From Chamaecyparis obtusa (taxonomy: Eukaryota > Streptophyta > Pinopsida > Cupressales > Cupressaceae), in contig BSBK01006353.1 of the NCBI GenBank assembly GCA_027943335.1, positions 124,001 through 188,000 of the forward strand: a stretch of DNA of 64,000 nucleotides. Reading direction: 5' to 3'. Below, piece after piece: positions 24,941 to 35,926 of the stretch. The first letter of the stretch is position 1; each line of letters begins with the position of its first letter. The position numbers and the translations under genes are program-made. Below the pieces are notes generated by a model, which saw only the letters and a program-made list of their open reading frames with translations, was not told where the DNA came from and did no database searches.

Positions 24941-25745
24941 TGGATCTAGGTTAATTGCTAGTGTGTTCATTCATATAATTATCTATTAGTTGAATGATTT
25001 ATGCGTAGTCGATGGGTGTTGCGATGTGAGTAGCATATCAATCATTGTGAGATTTCAATTGAAGAACATTTTCATGACAAGAGGAATTTTTGAACTTTGT
25101 TTAGATAAAAAAGTTGAGGATTCAATCTTGAAGGATTGTAGTTCATATCTCTTATATCTTTTGTGGGATTGGTGTCTCACTTGTTGAGTTAGTTCTTAGA
25201 TCTTGGAGTGGGAGATTGTTGTATCCTATAGTTTGGTGCTTGTAAATTTAATTAGAGATTGGTGTCTCTATTAGGTTGGTACCTACTTCATATTATAAAT
25301 TTATTATTATATTCACAATATCTTTGTGAGGCTAGATTTGGGTAGTAGACCCAAGAAAATTTTCTCATTTTGGTTTTCCCCTTTTGGGTTTCCACATATA
25401 CGGTGCTCCTATGTGTTGATGTATGATTGTGTTTATTGCTTGCTTAGCTGCAATAATATAGAAGTAAGATCAAGTAATTTTTCTAATAATTTGGGGTTGA
25501 TATTGGTTGTGATGTTTGGAGATGTTATTGATGTTAATTAATGTTCAATCAACTTTAAATTTTCATAGACCAATTGACCTTCCTCTCAATATATATCTTC
25601 ATACTTAACATAACTCAAAATTGTAATTCAAGTAGAAAATTCTCTGTATCTGCACAATAAATACTCACATCAACTATAATTGTAACATAATGTATATGAT
25701 AACCAAAGAATAATATAACTCCTCCATCAAGGTGCCATAATTTAT
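24941..25745. other. Gene-free flank, possible copia LTR fragment
   Basis: GGGAGATTGTTG at about 25209 followed by a GGTTTTCCCC/GGGTTTCCAC stretch at 25370-25395 resembles a polypurine tract plus copia LTR, but there is no second copy to confirm it. The last five bases are the TTTAT target duplication of element A. Confidence 0.3.
25741..25745. repeat. Target site duplication of element A (TTTAT), left copy
   Basis: Identical to 51276-51280 on the far side of element A. Confidence 0.95.
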
Positions 25746-26624
25746 TGTAATCACCTAAAAATGGACAAAGACAATTAAGTACTAAATCAAGGCAAATCAA
25801 AGAAAATCAAGGGCAAGTCAAAGCAATTGAATTGAATCAAACATTTAGCCAATCAAAATTAAAATCAAGTCTTAATTCAAGATAAATCAAAATCAAGAGC
25901 ATTTTAATCAAATATAAATCAAATCAATGTGCAATTAATTCTATTAATTGTATAGTTTTGAATTAAATCAAATTCAACCCATTGAAGGGGTACATGGCTA
26001 AATAAATCAATTTAAATCAATTAATAAATCCTAATTTCTCTCAACAACCCAAAAGGGGAGGGAATTCAATCAACCAATAGGATTTGAGAAATGCATTCAC
26101 ATGGATCAAGCCAAATTCAATCTCAATCACTCAAAGTGAAAGATCATCTTGTCCATTCATCTTGTCTACTTGTCCCAAGCTTTGAGGAAATAAGCTTTGC
26201 ATTGTCTTCAAAGGGTGGAAACAAAAACTCAACTCAAGCTTAATCATGATTAACACAACTACACCCCCTACCCTTGCATAAATCTATAAAAGGAAGGCTA
26301 AAATCAATTTCATAATTCATAACCACACATCTTAGAATTGCATCAAACCTCTTGCATTTTATAGCTAGAAAAAATTAAGGCTAATTAGTTGTATTTCATT
26401 TGGAATTGAACAATTTATCTTGTTTATCATATCATTTCTCATTCTAGGACTGCCATTAATGGTAGCTTGCTGAGAGCTTCACATTAACGTGCTCTTAGAT
26501 AGAGATCCATAGGATGCCTAATTGTGCTTTATTTGCTAAATATACTATTAATTGTGGTTTATTTAGTCTCTATTTGATTTATTGTATGATACTAATTCTA
26601 TGAAGGTACATTTCCTTGTACACA
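25746..26624 (+). repeat. Element A 5' LTR
   Basis: Starts TGTAATCACC and ends TACACA. A TATA box lies at 26285-26292. Its partner is 50397-51275, and the LTRs of element B are diverged relatives. Confidence 0.96.
26285..26292 (+). promoter_or_regulatory. TATA box in element A 5' LTR
   Basis: TATAAAAG, also present in the 3' LTR (50937-50944) and in both LTRs of element B (33582-33589, about 49105-49112). Confidence 0.65.
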
Positions 26625-26627
26625 AAA

Positions 26628-26644
26628 TAGTGCCCACCGTGGGG
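26628..26644 (+). other. Primer-binding site of element A
   Basis: TAGTGCCCACCGTGGGG, three bases after the LTR; the equivalent in B is TGGCACCCACCATGGGG. This type is common in plant Tat-like elements; I do not assign the tRNA. Confidence 0.8.
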
Positions 26645-26729
26645 CAGAATGCTTCACTTTTCTAATCTCTCAGAATTTTTCCAATTTTGTCAAATTTTTG
26701 CATGTTTAACTCAGGTTTTTTTAGGAAAT

Positions 26730-27115
26730 AGTACTTTTAACAGCTCAAACGACACTTCTGCATAGTTAAACAATGCTTCTGAGCACTGTACCAATGCTTC
26801 TATGATAAATTTGTGTGCCTTTGCACCGATTAGCAACGCTTTCGAATCCTTTTGTTCTCTGTTTATTATTCTCACAATGCTTTTTCCCTGACTATCGAGC
26901 ACTTTTTCCCTAACTACCGAGTGCTTCTGCTCATTTACTTAGTGCTTTTACTTGATTTTTACCGCCTTTGATCAATTTTGTAGCGCTTTTACTAGTTATT
27001 TCTGTGCTTTTGAGTATACTGTCAAACTTAAAATAACACTTTTAATCAGATTAACAATGCTTTTAAGCAGTTAAATAGCACTTTTAAGCATTATGACAGT
27101 GATTTTGCATAAACT
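26730..27115 (+). repeat. Element A leader: degenerate short tandem repeats
   Basis: About 18-22 bp degenerate units around a GCTTTT/GCTTCT core (AATGCTTCTGAGCA, AACGCTTTCGAATC, AATGCTTTTAAGCA). They lie between the primer-binding site and the short conserved frame, at the same place as the leader repeats of B and C. Confidence 0.6.
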
Positions 27116-27170
27116 ATAAATTTTCATTATCTGACTGTGTTAAAATGATTTTCATGACCCTGCAGGATGT

Positions 27171-27380
27171 TTGATCACAAAAAAGAAAAAAAAACCAGAG
27201 AGTAGATTCAACCAAGAAGGCAAGGCTTTGACCAAGAAAATCAAGAAGGAGAACTTTGCTGACATCAAATTGGTTCTTGAGGATTCACAAGAGGAAAATC
27301 AAGTTTATGAGAACTATCTTAAAGTTGTAGAAGCGTATAAAACTAAGTTTGTCTCACTTAATTGGATTTTCTCACCTTAA
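27171..27380 (+). CDS. Short conserved frame upstream of gag (element A copy)
   Basis: About 69 codons, lysine/glutamate-rich (FNQEGKALTKKIKKENF), ending KTKFVSLNWIFSP. The element B copy (34602-34817) is clearly the same protein. In A no ATG is in frame: an ATG at 27167 is shifted by one base relative to the frame, and an A-rich run between them could explain this by slippage. I know no family for it. It would be translated before gag, if at all. Confidence 0.55.
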   Translation: MITKKKKKPESRFNQEGKALTKKIKKENFADIKLVLEDSQEENQVYENYLKVVEAYKTKFVSLNWIFSP

Positions 27381-28394
27381 TTCAATTTTTTCTTAAAATT
27401 TGCAAATAAGGCCTTAGATTCAATTCAATCTTTACTTCTTCAATTTCATTTTTGGTTTCCTTCATTGTGGCTATTTTTGTTGACTAACTTTGTTGGAGTA
27501 AAATCACATTGGAAAGGAACTATAGCCAAGGTAAGCCTAAAATGGAAAAATCACTCAAAAATGCCCCTAGCCTTTGCTAGCTACAAGGAAAGGTAAGCCT
27601 CATACTAGTGAATATTTTCCCTTAAATAGTGGCATTTGGTGCTTTTAATAATCTAGTAATTACAAAACAACCTATCTTTGTTTGGAAAGTTTAGCATTTA
27701 GGCCTATGCTCTTCACTACTTCTAGTGAATCAAAATGCCAAAGGTGTTGAACTTTTTAATTAAGAAGAAAGGTTGAGGAAATCAAGCACATAAAATCAAA
27801 GCCCCTTGTTTGTAGAAGAGATTAGAAATACTCAATTCTCTATAGTTAGTGGGCTAGTAATTGAACCTTGTTTATTGTGTTTGGGAAATTAAGAAAAAGT
27901 TAGGGATATGCTCTTCACCTTTTGGCGAACCAAATTCCCCAAAACTAGTTCTTAACTCCATTTCCTTGCTTTACATGAACATGCTAGAACATTAGTGGGC
28001 TCGCTTCCTGAGAATTTTCCTTAACGAGGCCGGTGAGAGGGACAACCCAAAGTGGGATACACTTTCTTTTGCCACGAGAATCCAACCCACTATAAAAAAA
28101 ATGCATGCATCCTTAATGGGGTGTGTGACAAAAGGATACTAAATTTTCAAACTTCCTTGAGTAGTCCTTCGGGATTGCGCAAAAATCTGATATACCGGTG
28201 GTGGGAAGCCTCTTAATATACTTGGAGGATGAAAGTTAGGATCCATTTTGAATGGAATCCATATTAAATCCTGTATAAATTAGCAAGCCTACCTCATTAG
28301 AGCCTTTTTAAAAGCCAAATTTGACCTTAGGTAGATTGCTTGGAAGAATTTCTTGTGATAATTGATAAAATTATTGTGTTATGCTTGAAGGTCT
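27381..28394 (+). other. Element A conserved non-coding block before gag
   Basis: No long frame, yet the part about 27830-28140 is strongly similar to 35210-35480 of element B, including GAGAGGGACAACCC. AGTGGG (28051-28056) can pair with CCCACT (28086-28091), and the same pair exists in B. Confidence 0.6.
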
Positions 28395-30206
28395 TTGATT
28401 ACAAAAAGAAAACATCCATTAAGATCCAAAAATCAATTAACAATAAAGATTCAAAAGAATATTTTATTCACAAGAATTCAAGAAATGGAAAAAGAAATGG
28501 AAACATTATCCAACCAATTCTCATTAAGAACATTGTTTCCTTACCTCCATGATCAAGAAAAACATCATGAATGCCATGTCTTTGATAATTCAAAATTTGA
28601 TCAAAAAGAATATCCTAACGATAAACCAATATTTGATGAAGAACCTATTTCAAAATATCAATATAATCTCATCTTTGATCAAGGAAATCAAGAGGAATTA
28701 GTCCCATCTCAACAATATTCATCATATGACAACTCTTTGAGAAATACAAATACATCCAAATATCCTTGGGATAGATCATTTACTCCTTTGGGAATTTCAT
28801 ACGAATCAGCTTTGGAAAAACTCCTTGAAAATGATCTCATCATGTTGCCTCAAATCACTTCATGTGGTTTTATCTTTTTGAGTAACTATTGTGCATATCA
28901 TAGACATAATGAACATGAAACTTCAGATTGCATGGAGTTGAAACATAAAATCCAAAATCTTATTGATGATGACTTAATTAAAATTGAAGATCCTAATGAC
29001 TCATCTAATGAAGATACTACTCTCAAGAAAGATCAAACTTATGAACACGTGTCTAGTAGTGGTCCTCTTATAGATTTCACCTATTCCACCATTCCTCCAT
29101 TTCATATAGAAGCAAAGCTATCCAATATTCCTCCATTAAACAAAGATCCAAATAGTTTTCATAATGACTATGTATACCCTCAAGGGCTACCTCTAAAAGA
29201 GATCCAAGATAACCTACATCTTGCTACAAACTTCTTTCATGATTCAAAGGTTATAGACCCCAAGCCTTCATGTGCAAAAATGCCTATTGTACCTATTTCA
29301 AATGAACATCCATCATCCCTTGAAGAATCCATTGTGTAGATCCAAACTCCTACATTGTCCTTAGAAGTGGCTCCATGTCAAGAGACTAATCCAAAGTGCA
29401 AAGGAACAAGTCTTATTAAGGATCAAGATCAAGATAATATCCCTCCTTATCCTATAGTTGACCAAAGTCCCATACCCCAAGAATCCCATGATGAACCCTT
29501 CATACCCTTCCATTTCTTTCAAGAAGATATACTTCCATCTCAAGCACCCCATATTCTTTCACTTCCTATATCATATCCTTCTCCTAAGCAAGATCAAAGT
29601 ATTCCTTCCATCTCTAATGAACTTATTGAAAATGAAAAGAAAAGTATTCTTCCTAGGCTATCAAAAGATCCTTGTCAAGATCAAAGTACCCGAACATTCA
29701 CTTTTCATAAGCCTCCATATCTACCTCAAAATTCTCCCATTCTTCCTAATCCATTACATAAGAATAAATACCCTCAAGCTTCAATTGCTCTTATCAAAGT
29801 CACTTCTATCAAAGCTACATATACTCCTATTGGTACAAAGATAAATCCAAAAGACAAAATACTTGGCCATGCAACTCATGAAAAAGATGTTGACATCCCT
29901 CCCACATCTCATTTACATCCATTTGTGCATAAGCATATTCCTTATACATCTTCCAAATCCATCCTTGGTCCCTATATTCAAAAGTTTAAACCTTCATATC
30001 TTCCATCTATATTAGGCCCTTACATTTCTCCATCAACCTTTCCTACCATCCCTATCCCACCACCCCCTTACCTTACCATGTATCAAGATCAACAAAGACA
30101 TACATACCTGAGAAACCAAGCACCCATCCATGTCAATCCTCCATATCAGACCATCCATATCAACCTTATTCATTTACCAATCCCAAGTCCTTTGGAAGAA
30201 ATTTGA
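28395..30206 (+). pseudogene. Element A gag-like and proline-rich protein (one stop)
   Basis: One frame of about 600 codons with a single TAG at 29337-29339. The first third has a CAYH-x5-H-x4-C motif with LKHKIQNLIDDDLIKIED after it (about 28887-28990), matching the zinc-binding gag C-terminus of element B (CEYHQNRGHPTNEC). The standard gag particle domain in front of it is not recognisable. The remainder is rich in proline, serine and isoleucine, with a repeated SILGPY motif (about 29958-29975 and 30007-30024) and a DQQRH motif (about 30083). Element C encodes the same SILGPY and DQQRH order. No pol domain follows. An N-terminal start is uncertain; 28395 is only the first ATG of the frame. 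Confidence 0.75.
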
Positions 30207-30352
30207 ATGTGCAACATAAAAATCAAAAAACCAAGAATCCACTTATGTATGAAGAGCACCATGTCCCATCTAATCGACATGTGAATGAAAGAAAAAAAAA
30301 AATATTCAAGAGACCACAAAGGTCCATCAAGAAAAAATAAAAATCAAAGAAA

Positions 30353-30850
30353 ATGTGGGTTCCTAAATCCCTCATTGAAGAAATGCATTCTAAAGCATCC
30401 AAAAGGAAAGACAAATCAAAGAAAGTGTGGATTCCCAAGTCACTTTTGAAGGACTTACACACGAAAGAGAAATCAAAGTTGACATTTAAGCTTCCAAAGG
30501 CTTCCACTCCACATTCTCCCAAACACATTTCATCTTATCCATCCATTTTGAGTCCTTGTGTCCCAAGATCCATAACCTCTCTTACATCAAAATCCCAAGC
30601 TATTTCACCCATTTTTCCTCCATTATTCCACTACCCTTCAAGGAGTGTATCGATGTTGATCTTGATAATACTTCTTATTCTCCTATTCATTATCCTTCCA
30701 TTCCATTTTTCATGCCCACACATGGAAAGACTTATTATCCTCTCATTCATTATCCTTCCATTTCCATTATCCAATCCATTGCATAAATCTTTAGCCACCC
30801 TTTACCTTATCCACCATATCACCTTTTCATCACCATATCAACATCTTTGA
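30353..30850 (+). pseudogene. Element A tail of proline-rich protein (MWVPKS region)
   Basis: Begins MWVPKSLIEEMHSK, followed by a second VWIPKSLLKDLH copy and a further SILSP motif. Element C has MWIPKQKDVMH followed by SILGP at the equivalent place (61607 onward). The frame degenerates after about 30610 into low-complexity sequence. It was probably once joined to the preceding frame. Confidence 0.5.
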
Positions 30851-30990
30851 GCATACCTTTCAGAAGCATTGGCTCATCATATCATACCTTTTCAAAGAGT
30901 ATACAAAGAACATGAGGCTTGAGTCCATCCAAAAAAGAGGAAAAAGAAAAAAGAAAAAAAGAAAAAGAAAAGAAAATAAATTCATCCTAT

Positions 30991-31058
30991 GGTGAAAACC
31001 ACTTCTTGTGGCATCTTGGACAAGTACCATGATGAAAACCTGGCAAATAGGCATCATG
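30991..31058 (+). other. Conserved RNA hairpin pair, element A
   Basis: Copy 1 (30991-31015): outer GGTG/CATC, AAAA bulge 30995-30998, inner CCAC/GTGG, loop TTCTT. Copy 2 (31028-31058): outer CATGATG/CATCATG (7 bp), AAAA bulge 31035-31038, inner CCTG/TAGG with one G-U pair, loop GCAAA. The 3' side has no unpaired base between inner and outer stem. The same fold recurs in B and C. An A-rich purine tract precedes it. Confidence 0.7.
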
Positions 31059-31086
31059 CACAATTCCTCTTTCTTGCACTCTACAC

Positions 31087-31096
31087 TTGGGGGCAA
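31087..31096 (+). other. TTGGGGGCAA motif after the hairpins, element A
   Basis: Equivalent motifs: CTGGGGGCAA in B (43884-43893) and TTGGGGGCCA in C (62278-62287). It could be an internal polypurine tract; role unknown. Confidence 0.45.
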
Positions 31097-31420
31097 GTTT
31101 CATCCATCATATCCTCCATCTTTCTACTATTGATCTCACTTGCATCCGTATTACATCTTTCACCTTTGATATTGACAAGGTTGAACATATCCATGAGCAT
31201 TAAGTATCTTGACATGAATTATCCTATCCATTAGACTATTCACTTGTTGCATTCATGCTACCTTATCATGATCTTTCTTATCCTAAAGCCACCTTCATTA
31301 TTCCTAAGAAGCTTTTCCACAATCCCAAAATATTCACTCATAGCCTTCACCACCCCTTTATCATGATTGTGTGATCCTATCCACATTGATCCCTTGATCT
31401 TGATCCAAATGAAGAATAAA

Positions 31421-31423
<3 letters not shown>

Positions 31424-31516
<93 letters not shown>
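31424..31516. repeat. (AT)n microsatellite
   Basis: An uninterrupted AT dinucleotide run of about 93 bp in the 3' region of element A. Confidence 0.97.
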
Positions 31517-31519
<3 letters not shown>

Positions 31520-31795
31520 ATCAAAAGACTCTTGATATGTCCACTCCTTTGGACCATTGTCATGACACCAAGTCATTATTCCATATGCTATCCAACACCA
31601 CATCATTGGCCTATATTGAGATATTATTTTTCCCTAGCTTGGATAATCTTGAGGAGATGGTCCTATGGGTAACACACTTGCTTCATCCATCATTGCCTAT
31701 TCATTGGTAAATCATTAGTTTGCAAATCCATCATTCATGTCCTATACCTTGCTAGATATTGGGGGAAATTTAATGTGATCTTGCTTGAGAACTAG

Positions 31796-32045
31796 TAATC
31801 TCTAAAAATCTCTAAAAAAAAGTGAAAATATTTCTCAAATAATCCAAAATACATTGAAAATCTCTAAAAATCCAAAAAACATAAAAAATCTCTAAAATCC
31901 AAAAAACATAAAAAATCTCTAAAAATCCAAAAAACATAAAAAATATCTAAAATTCAAAAACATAAAAAATCTCTAAAAAATCCAAAAACATAAAAATCTT
32001 TAAAAAACCCAAAAATAAATAAATCTAAAAATCTAAAAATTGCAA
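31796..32045. repeat. A-rich tandem repeat, unit about 28-30 bp
   Basis: About seven degenerate units of the form AAAATCTCTAAAAATCC plus AAAAACAT, decaying at both ends. It is non-coding. Confidence 0.75.
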
Positions 32046-33058
32046 ATCTTAAGTAAACACTCAAAAGTTGCACTGCCCAACAAAGCATGATCTTTGCTAA
32101 ATCAAACTAGGGGCACCAATCCAAATTCAACGAGCTTAGCAAAGCATACATGAATTGCTCAAAATCATTGCATCAAAATTGGAAAATTGCTACGCTTGAA
32201 CTTATTGATCAATATTACATTTCAAACATCCAAACACTTGATTTAAACAACAAAAACATTTGACAAATCAGATCAAAATCTAAAAAGCTTAATCATATCA
32301 AACATCTCTAAATCAACAAATCAAATCTAAATTTAAAAGGTTTAAACATAATTAAGGATCAAAGTGGATGAAGTTTTTGAAATATGGATCTACAAACAAA
32401 AGAAAAAATATTCAAAGTGTTACTTAATTTTTGGAATCATGTCTTTTTAGCAAATCGATGATGATTGACTAGATGAACGATGATGAAGACATGATATTTT
32501 CTTGATTTCTTCTTGAGTGCTTGTCAGGTTGATTCATAGTAGCATGCAAATCCGTCTAATGACATGATCATCAAAGAATCATGGAGGACATTTGTATATG
32601 AAAGGGATCGATTCTTTGTCTGTTTACTTGCAATATTAAAATATGAGGAAAGAGGTATTCATATCATCATGGTTGAACCAATGATGATTGTACCAATTTT
32701 ATGTTCCAAAAGGCTCGATGATGAAAATAAGCTTCCTAATCCTGAATAGTGATAGTTAGCTGCATACATTCTAGATTAAATGCATTTAAGGTATTTGCCT
32801 TTCTTAGCTTGAAAACCGATTTGAAAAAGAGAAAATAGAAAGGGGGTAGATTTATCATAATCAAAAGACCAAATCAAGGTACATCAAGCAATCAATGATA
32901 TCATCAATAGTGCATCATTAAAATTATTGAAATCTACATCATCAAATGTCCATCAATATATAATCAAAGTCTTAATCAATATTATCAAATGTCCATCAAT
33001 GTATAATCAAAGTCCTGATCAACATCATCAATGTATGAAATATCCATCATCAAAAATC
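32046..33058 (+). other. Element A 3' untranslated region, part before nested element B
   Basis: Non-coding. The stretch about 32340-32800 is similar to 44060-44660 of element B (shared ATCATGTCTTT, GTTAGCTGCATACAT and other blocks), which shows that A and B share their 3' regions. Confidence 0.7.
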
Positions 33059-33063
33059 ATACT
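33059..33063. repeat. Target site duplication of element B (ATACT), left copy
   Basis: Identical to 49447-49451. Confidence 0.95.
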
Positions 33064-33923
33064 TGTAATCACCTAAAAATGGACAAAGATCAAATCAAAG
33101 AAAATCAAGGACAAAATTGAAACAATTGAATCATAATGCATAATTAGCCAATCAAAATTAAAATCAAGTCCTAATTCAAGATAAATCAAAATTGAGAGCA
33201 TTTTAATCAAGTGCAATCAAATCAAAATAAAATTAAATCAAATAATTGTATAGTCTTGGATTAAATTAAATTCAACCCATTCAAGGGGTACATGGCTAAA
33301 ATAAATCAATTAAATCAATTAATAAATCTCAATTACTCTCAACAACCCAAAAGGAGAGGAAATTCAATCAACCAATGAGATTTTAGGAAAGACATTCACA
33401 TGGATCAAGCCAAATTCAATCTCAATCACTCAAAGTGAAAGAGAATCTTGACCATTGATCGTCTACTTGTCCCAAGCTTTGAGGACACAAACTTTGCATT
33501 ATCTTCAAAGGGTGAAACCAAGGACTCAACCAAGGTTTAATCATGATCAAACACAACTACACCCCATACCATTGGAAAATCTATAAAAGGAAGGCCTAAA
33601 TCCTTCATAATTATCAACCACACATCTAAGAATTGCATTGAACCTCTTGCAATTTGAGTATAGAAAAGCATTTGAGAGATTAATTAGCATTTATTTTGAT
33701 ATAATTGTTAGCTTTAACTTGTTTATCTTATCATTTTCATTCTAGGACTGTCATTAATGGAAGCTTGCTGAGAGCTTTGCATTAAAAATCTTAGTTAGAG
33801 AGCCATAGGATGCTCAAGTGATCATTAATTTGCTAAATAGTTGCTCTATTGTGGTTTAATTTAGTTACTATTTCATTTATTGATTCAACCTTAATTATAT
33901 GAAGATACTTTCCCTAGTATACA
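33064..33923 (+). repeat. Element B 5' LTR
   Basis: Starts TGTAATCACC, ends GTATACA; 860 bp with a TATA box at 33582-33589. The 3' partner is shorter by two internal deletions. Confidence 0.96.
33582..33589 (+). promoter_or_regulatory. TATA box in element B 5' LTR
   Basis: TATAAAAG in the context CTATAAAAGGAAGGC, shared by all four LTRs of A and B. Confidence 0.65.
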
Positions 33924-33926
33924 AAA

Positions 33927-33943
33927 TGGCACCCACCATGGGG
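33927..33943 (+). other. Primer-binding site of element B
   Basis: TGGCACCCACCATGGGG, three bases after the LTR. It differs from that of element A at four positions. Confidence 0.82.
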
Positions 33944-34019
33944 CTCTAAGCCTCATTTCATCATTTTAATCATATTTTGTATGCTTGTATTTTCACTTTT
34001 TCATGAATTGTCTACAGAA

Positions 34020-34560
34020 AACAGGTGAAGTCACGCGTACAAATGATTCAGTAATGTCTATAGTCATTTTGATGATGCTTAAAATCACTGTTCTAATGCC
34101 TATAAGCTGATAACTCATGCATGGTGGATCACTTCTCTTCGGTCTTAAATTATTTCTAGTCGCCTGCGAGATAGATGCTCATGCCTGTGAGATAAATTGT
34201 TCAGCCTTTGCTCGTAAAGTCATGCTTGTGACTAAAGAAGTGTCGCAGATCTACTATTTTTTGTCACTTGTGATAGGCCTTTGCTACACACTTTACAGAG
34301 ACAGTCACACCTAGTATCTGCTAATTCACGCTTAGTATTTGTTAAATTATCGCTTTAAGTAAATCATTTTACGCAATTTTCAATATTATTTACACTTAGC
34401 AATAAATTTTTTACGCTTGATTAACTTTCAATGTCATCTGTGTCACTGGAAAGTGATGCTTGCTATCATTAAAGTTACGCGTGGTAACAATTTGATGACG
34501 CGTATTAGCTGGATAATGTCACTTACTGTCTATTGTCTTAATTTACTGTCAGATTGATCA
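34020..34560 (+). repeat. Element B leader: degenerate short tandem repeats
   Basis: Degenerate units of about 20 bp with TCACGC, TCGCCT or ACGCTT cores. The end of the array, GCGTATTAGCTGGATAATGT (34500-34519), is nearly the same as the end of the element C array (57850-57869). Confidence 0.65.
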
Positions 34561-34601
34561 ATTCAATTATCTAACTCTCTGTCTGTATGTTTTTACTGTA
34601 A

Positions 34602-34817
34602 ATGAGCAAGCACAGAAAGGTCCAAAAACTAGAGAGTAAATTTAATCAAGAAGGCAAAGCTTTGGCTAAGAAGATCAAGAGGGAGAGCTTTGAGCATATT
34701 AAAGCAGTTCTTGAGGAATCACAAGAATAGGAGAACCAGGTATATCAAAATTATCTTGCAATTATAGAAGTTTACAAGACAAAATTCGTATCTCTTAATT
34801 GGATTTTTACTCCTTAG
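34602..34817 (+). pseudogene. Short conserved frame upstream of gag (element B copy)
   Basis: ATG 34602, 71 codons, in-frame TAG at 34728-34730 where a CAG is the likely ancestor. It shares FNQEGKAL, KKIK, ENQVY and the ending YKTKFVSLNWIF with element A 27171-27380. The product would be small, basic and probably helical. No family is recognised. It sits between the leader repeats and gag. Confidence 0.65.
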
Positions 34818-35926
34818 TTCAAGTTTTTCCTTAAAAATTTGCAAATAAGGTGTTTAAGGTTCAATACATAAGTTTTGCTTTGTCAATTTCAATTTGGTTG
34901 CCTTCACTGTGATTGGTTGTGTTGACTAACTCACTAGTGGAAAAGCACATTTGGAAGGAGCTATTGCCAAGGTAATGTTAAAAATGATGAAATCACACAA
35001 AAATGCCCCTAGCTTCGGTTAGCTACAAGGAGAGGTAAGCCTTAATACTTGGTGATTTGCATGCTTAAATTGTGGCATTGTCCTTTCAAAATCTAGTAAT
35101 TTGGATAGCTTAAAGGAATAAATCAAACACTTAATCAAAGCCCCTTGTTTGTGGAAGAGAGTAGAAATACTCAAATCCCTATAGTTAGTGGGTGAAAGAA
35201 ATTGAACAACATTGTCTATTGTGTTTGGGAACTAAAGGAAAAGTTAAGGATATGCTCTTCACCTTTTGGTGAACCAAATTCCCAAAAGCTTGACCTTAAT
35301 TCCATTTTCCTTGCTTTGAATGAACATGCTAGAGAATTAGTGGGCTCGCCTCCCGAGTTTTGCCTTAACGAGGCCAGTGAGAGGGACAACCCAAAGTGGG
35401 ATACACTTGCTTTTGCTACGGGAATCCAACCCACTCTAAAACAAAATGCATACATCCTTAATGGGGTGTGTGACAAACGGATTTTAAATTTTTTGAACTT
35501 CCTCTAGTAGTCCTCACGGATTGTGCCAAATCATACCTTTATGCATGTGGGAAGCCCCTTAACATACTTGGGGGATGGAAGTTTAAAGTCTATTTGAATG
35601 GAATCAATATTAAATCCTTGATAAAATAGCAAGACCACCTTTTAGAGCCATGTTTACGAACCAAATCTTGTGCTAGGTAGGTGCTTCAAGTGTCTTTTTG
35701 TGCAAAACCTATGATAACGTTCTTCAAATAAAACATTTTGTGTTAAGTGGGTAAAAAGAGAAAAGTGAATGCGTGATTGTTATGTTTTAAATACATAAAC
35801 AAGTGAGAGATATATCCATTGAAAACTCATCTTATATTTTAAAAATCTCTTCAATATAAAATCAACAATTCTTGAACCAAGGATCATTCCCAATCAAACC
35901 CTTGTTGGATGCCGGTTTCCATGTAG
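34818..35926 (+). other. Element B conserved block before gag
   Basis: Similar to 27381-28394 of element A. A 101-codon frame at 35202-35507 is not kept in A, so I do not call it a gene. AGTGGG (35395-35400) can pair with CCCACT (35430-35435), as in A. Confidence 0.55.

Noticed and set aside
22657..25541. Scattered frames of 60-80 codons
   Set aside because: No recognisable protein, no conserved partner; expected by chance in this composition.
30991..31058. The tail hairpins as hammerhead ribozymes
   Set aside because: GAAAA occurs, but there is no CTGATGA-type core nor the three-stem arrangement of a hammerhead.
31258..31672. Reading frames made of alternating Tyr-Ile residues
   Set aside because: They are translations of an AT dinucleotide repeat on both strands; the same applies at 53187-53721.
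35202..35507. 101-residue frame in the element B block before gag
   Set aside because: The homologous sequence in element A does not keep the frame, so DNA conservation there is not coding.
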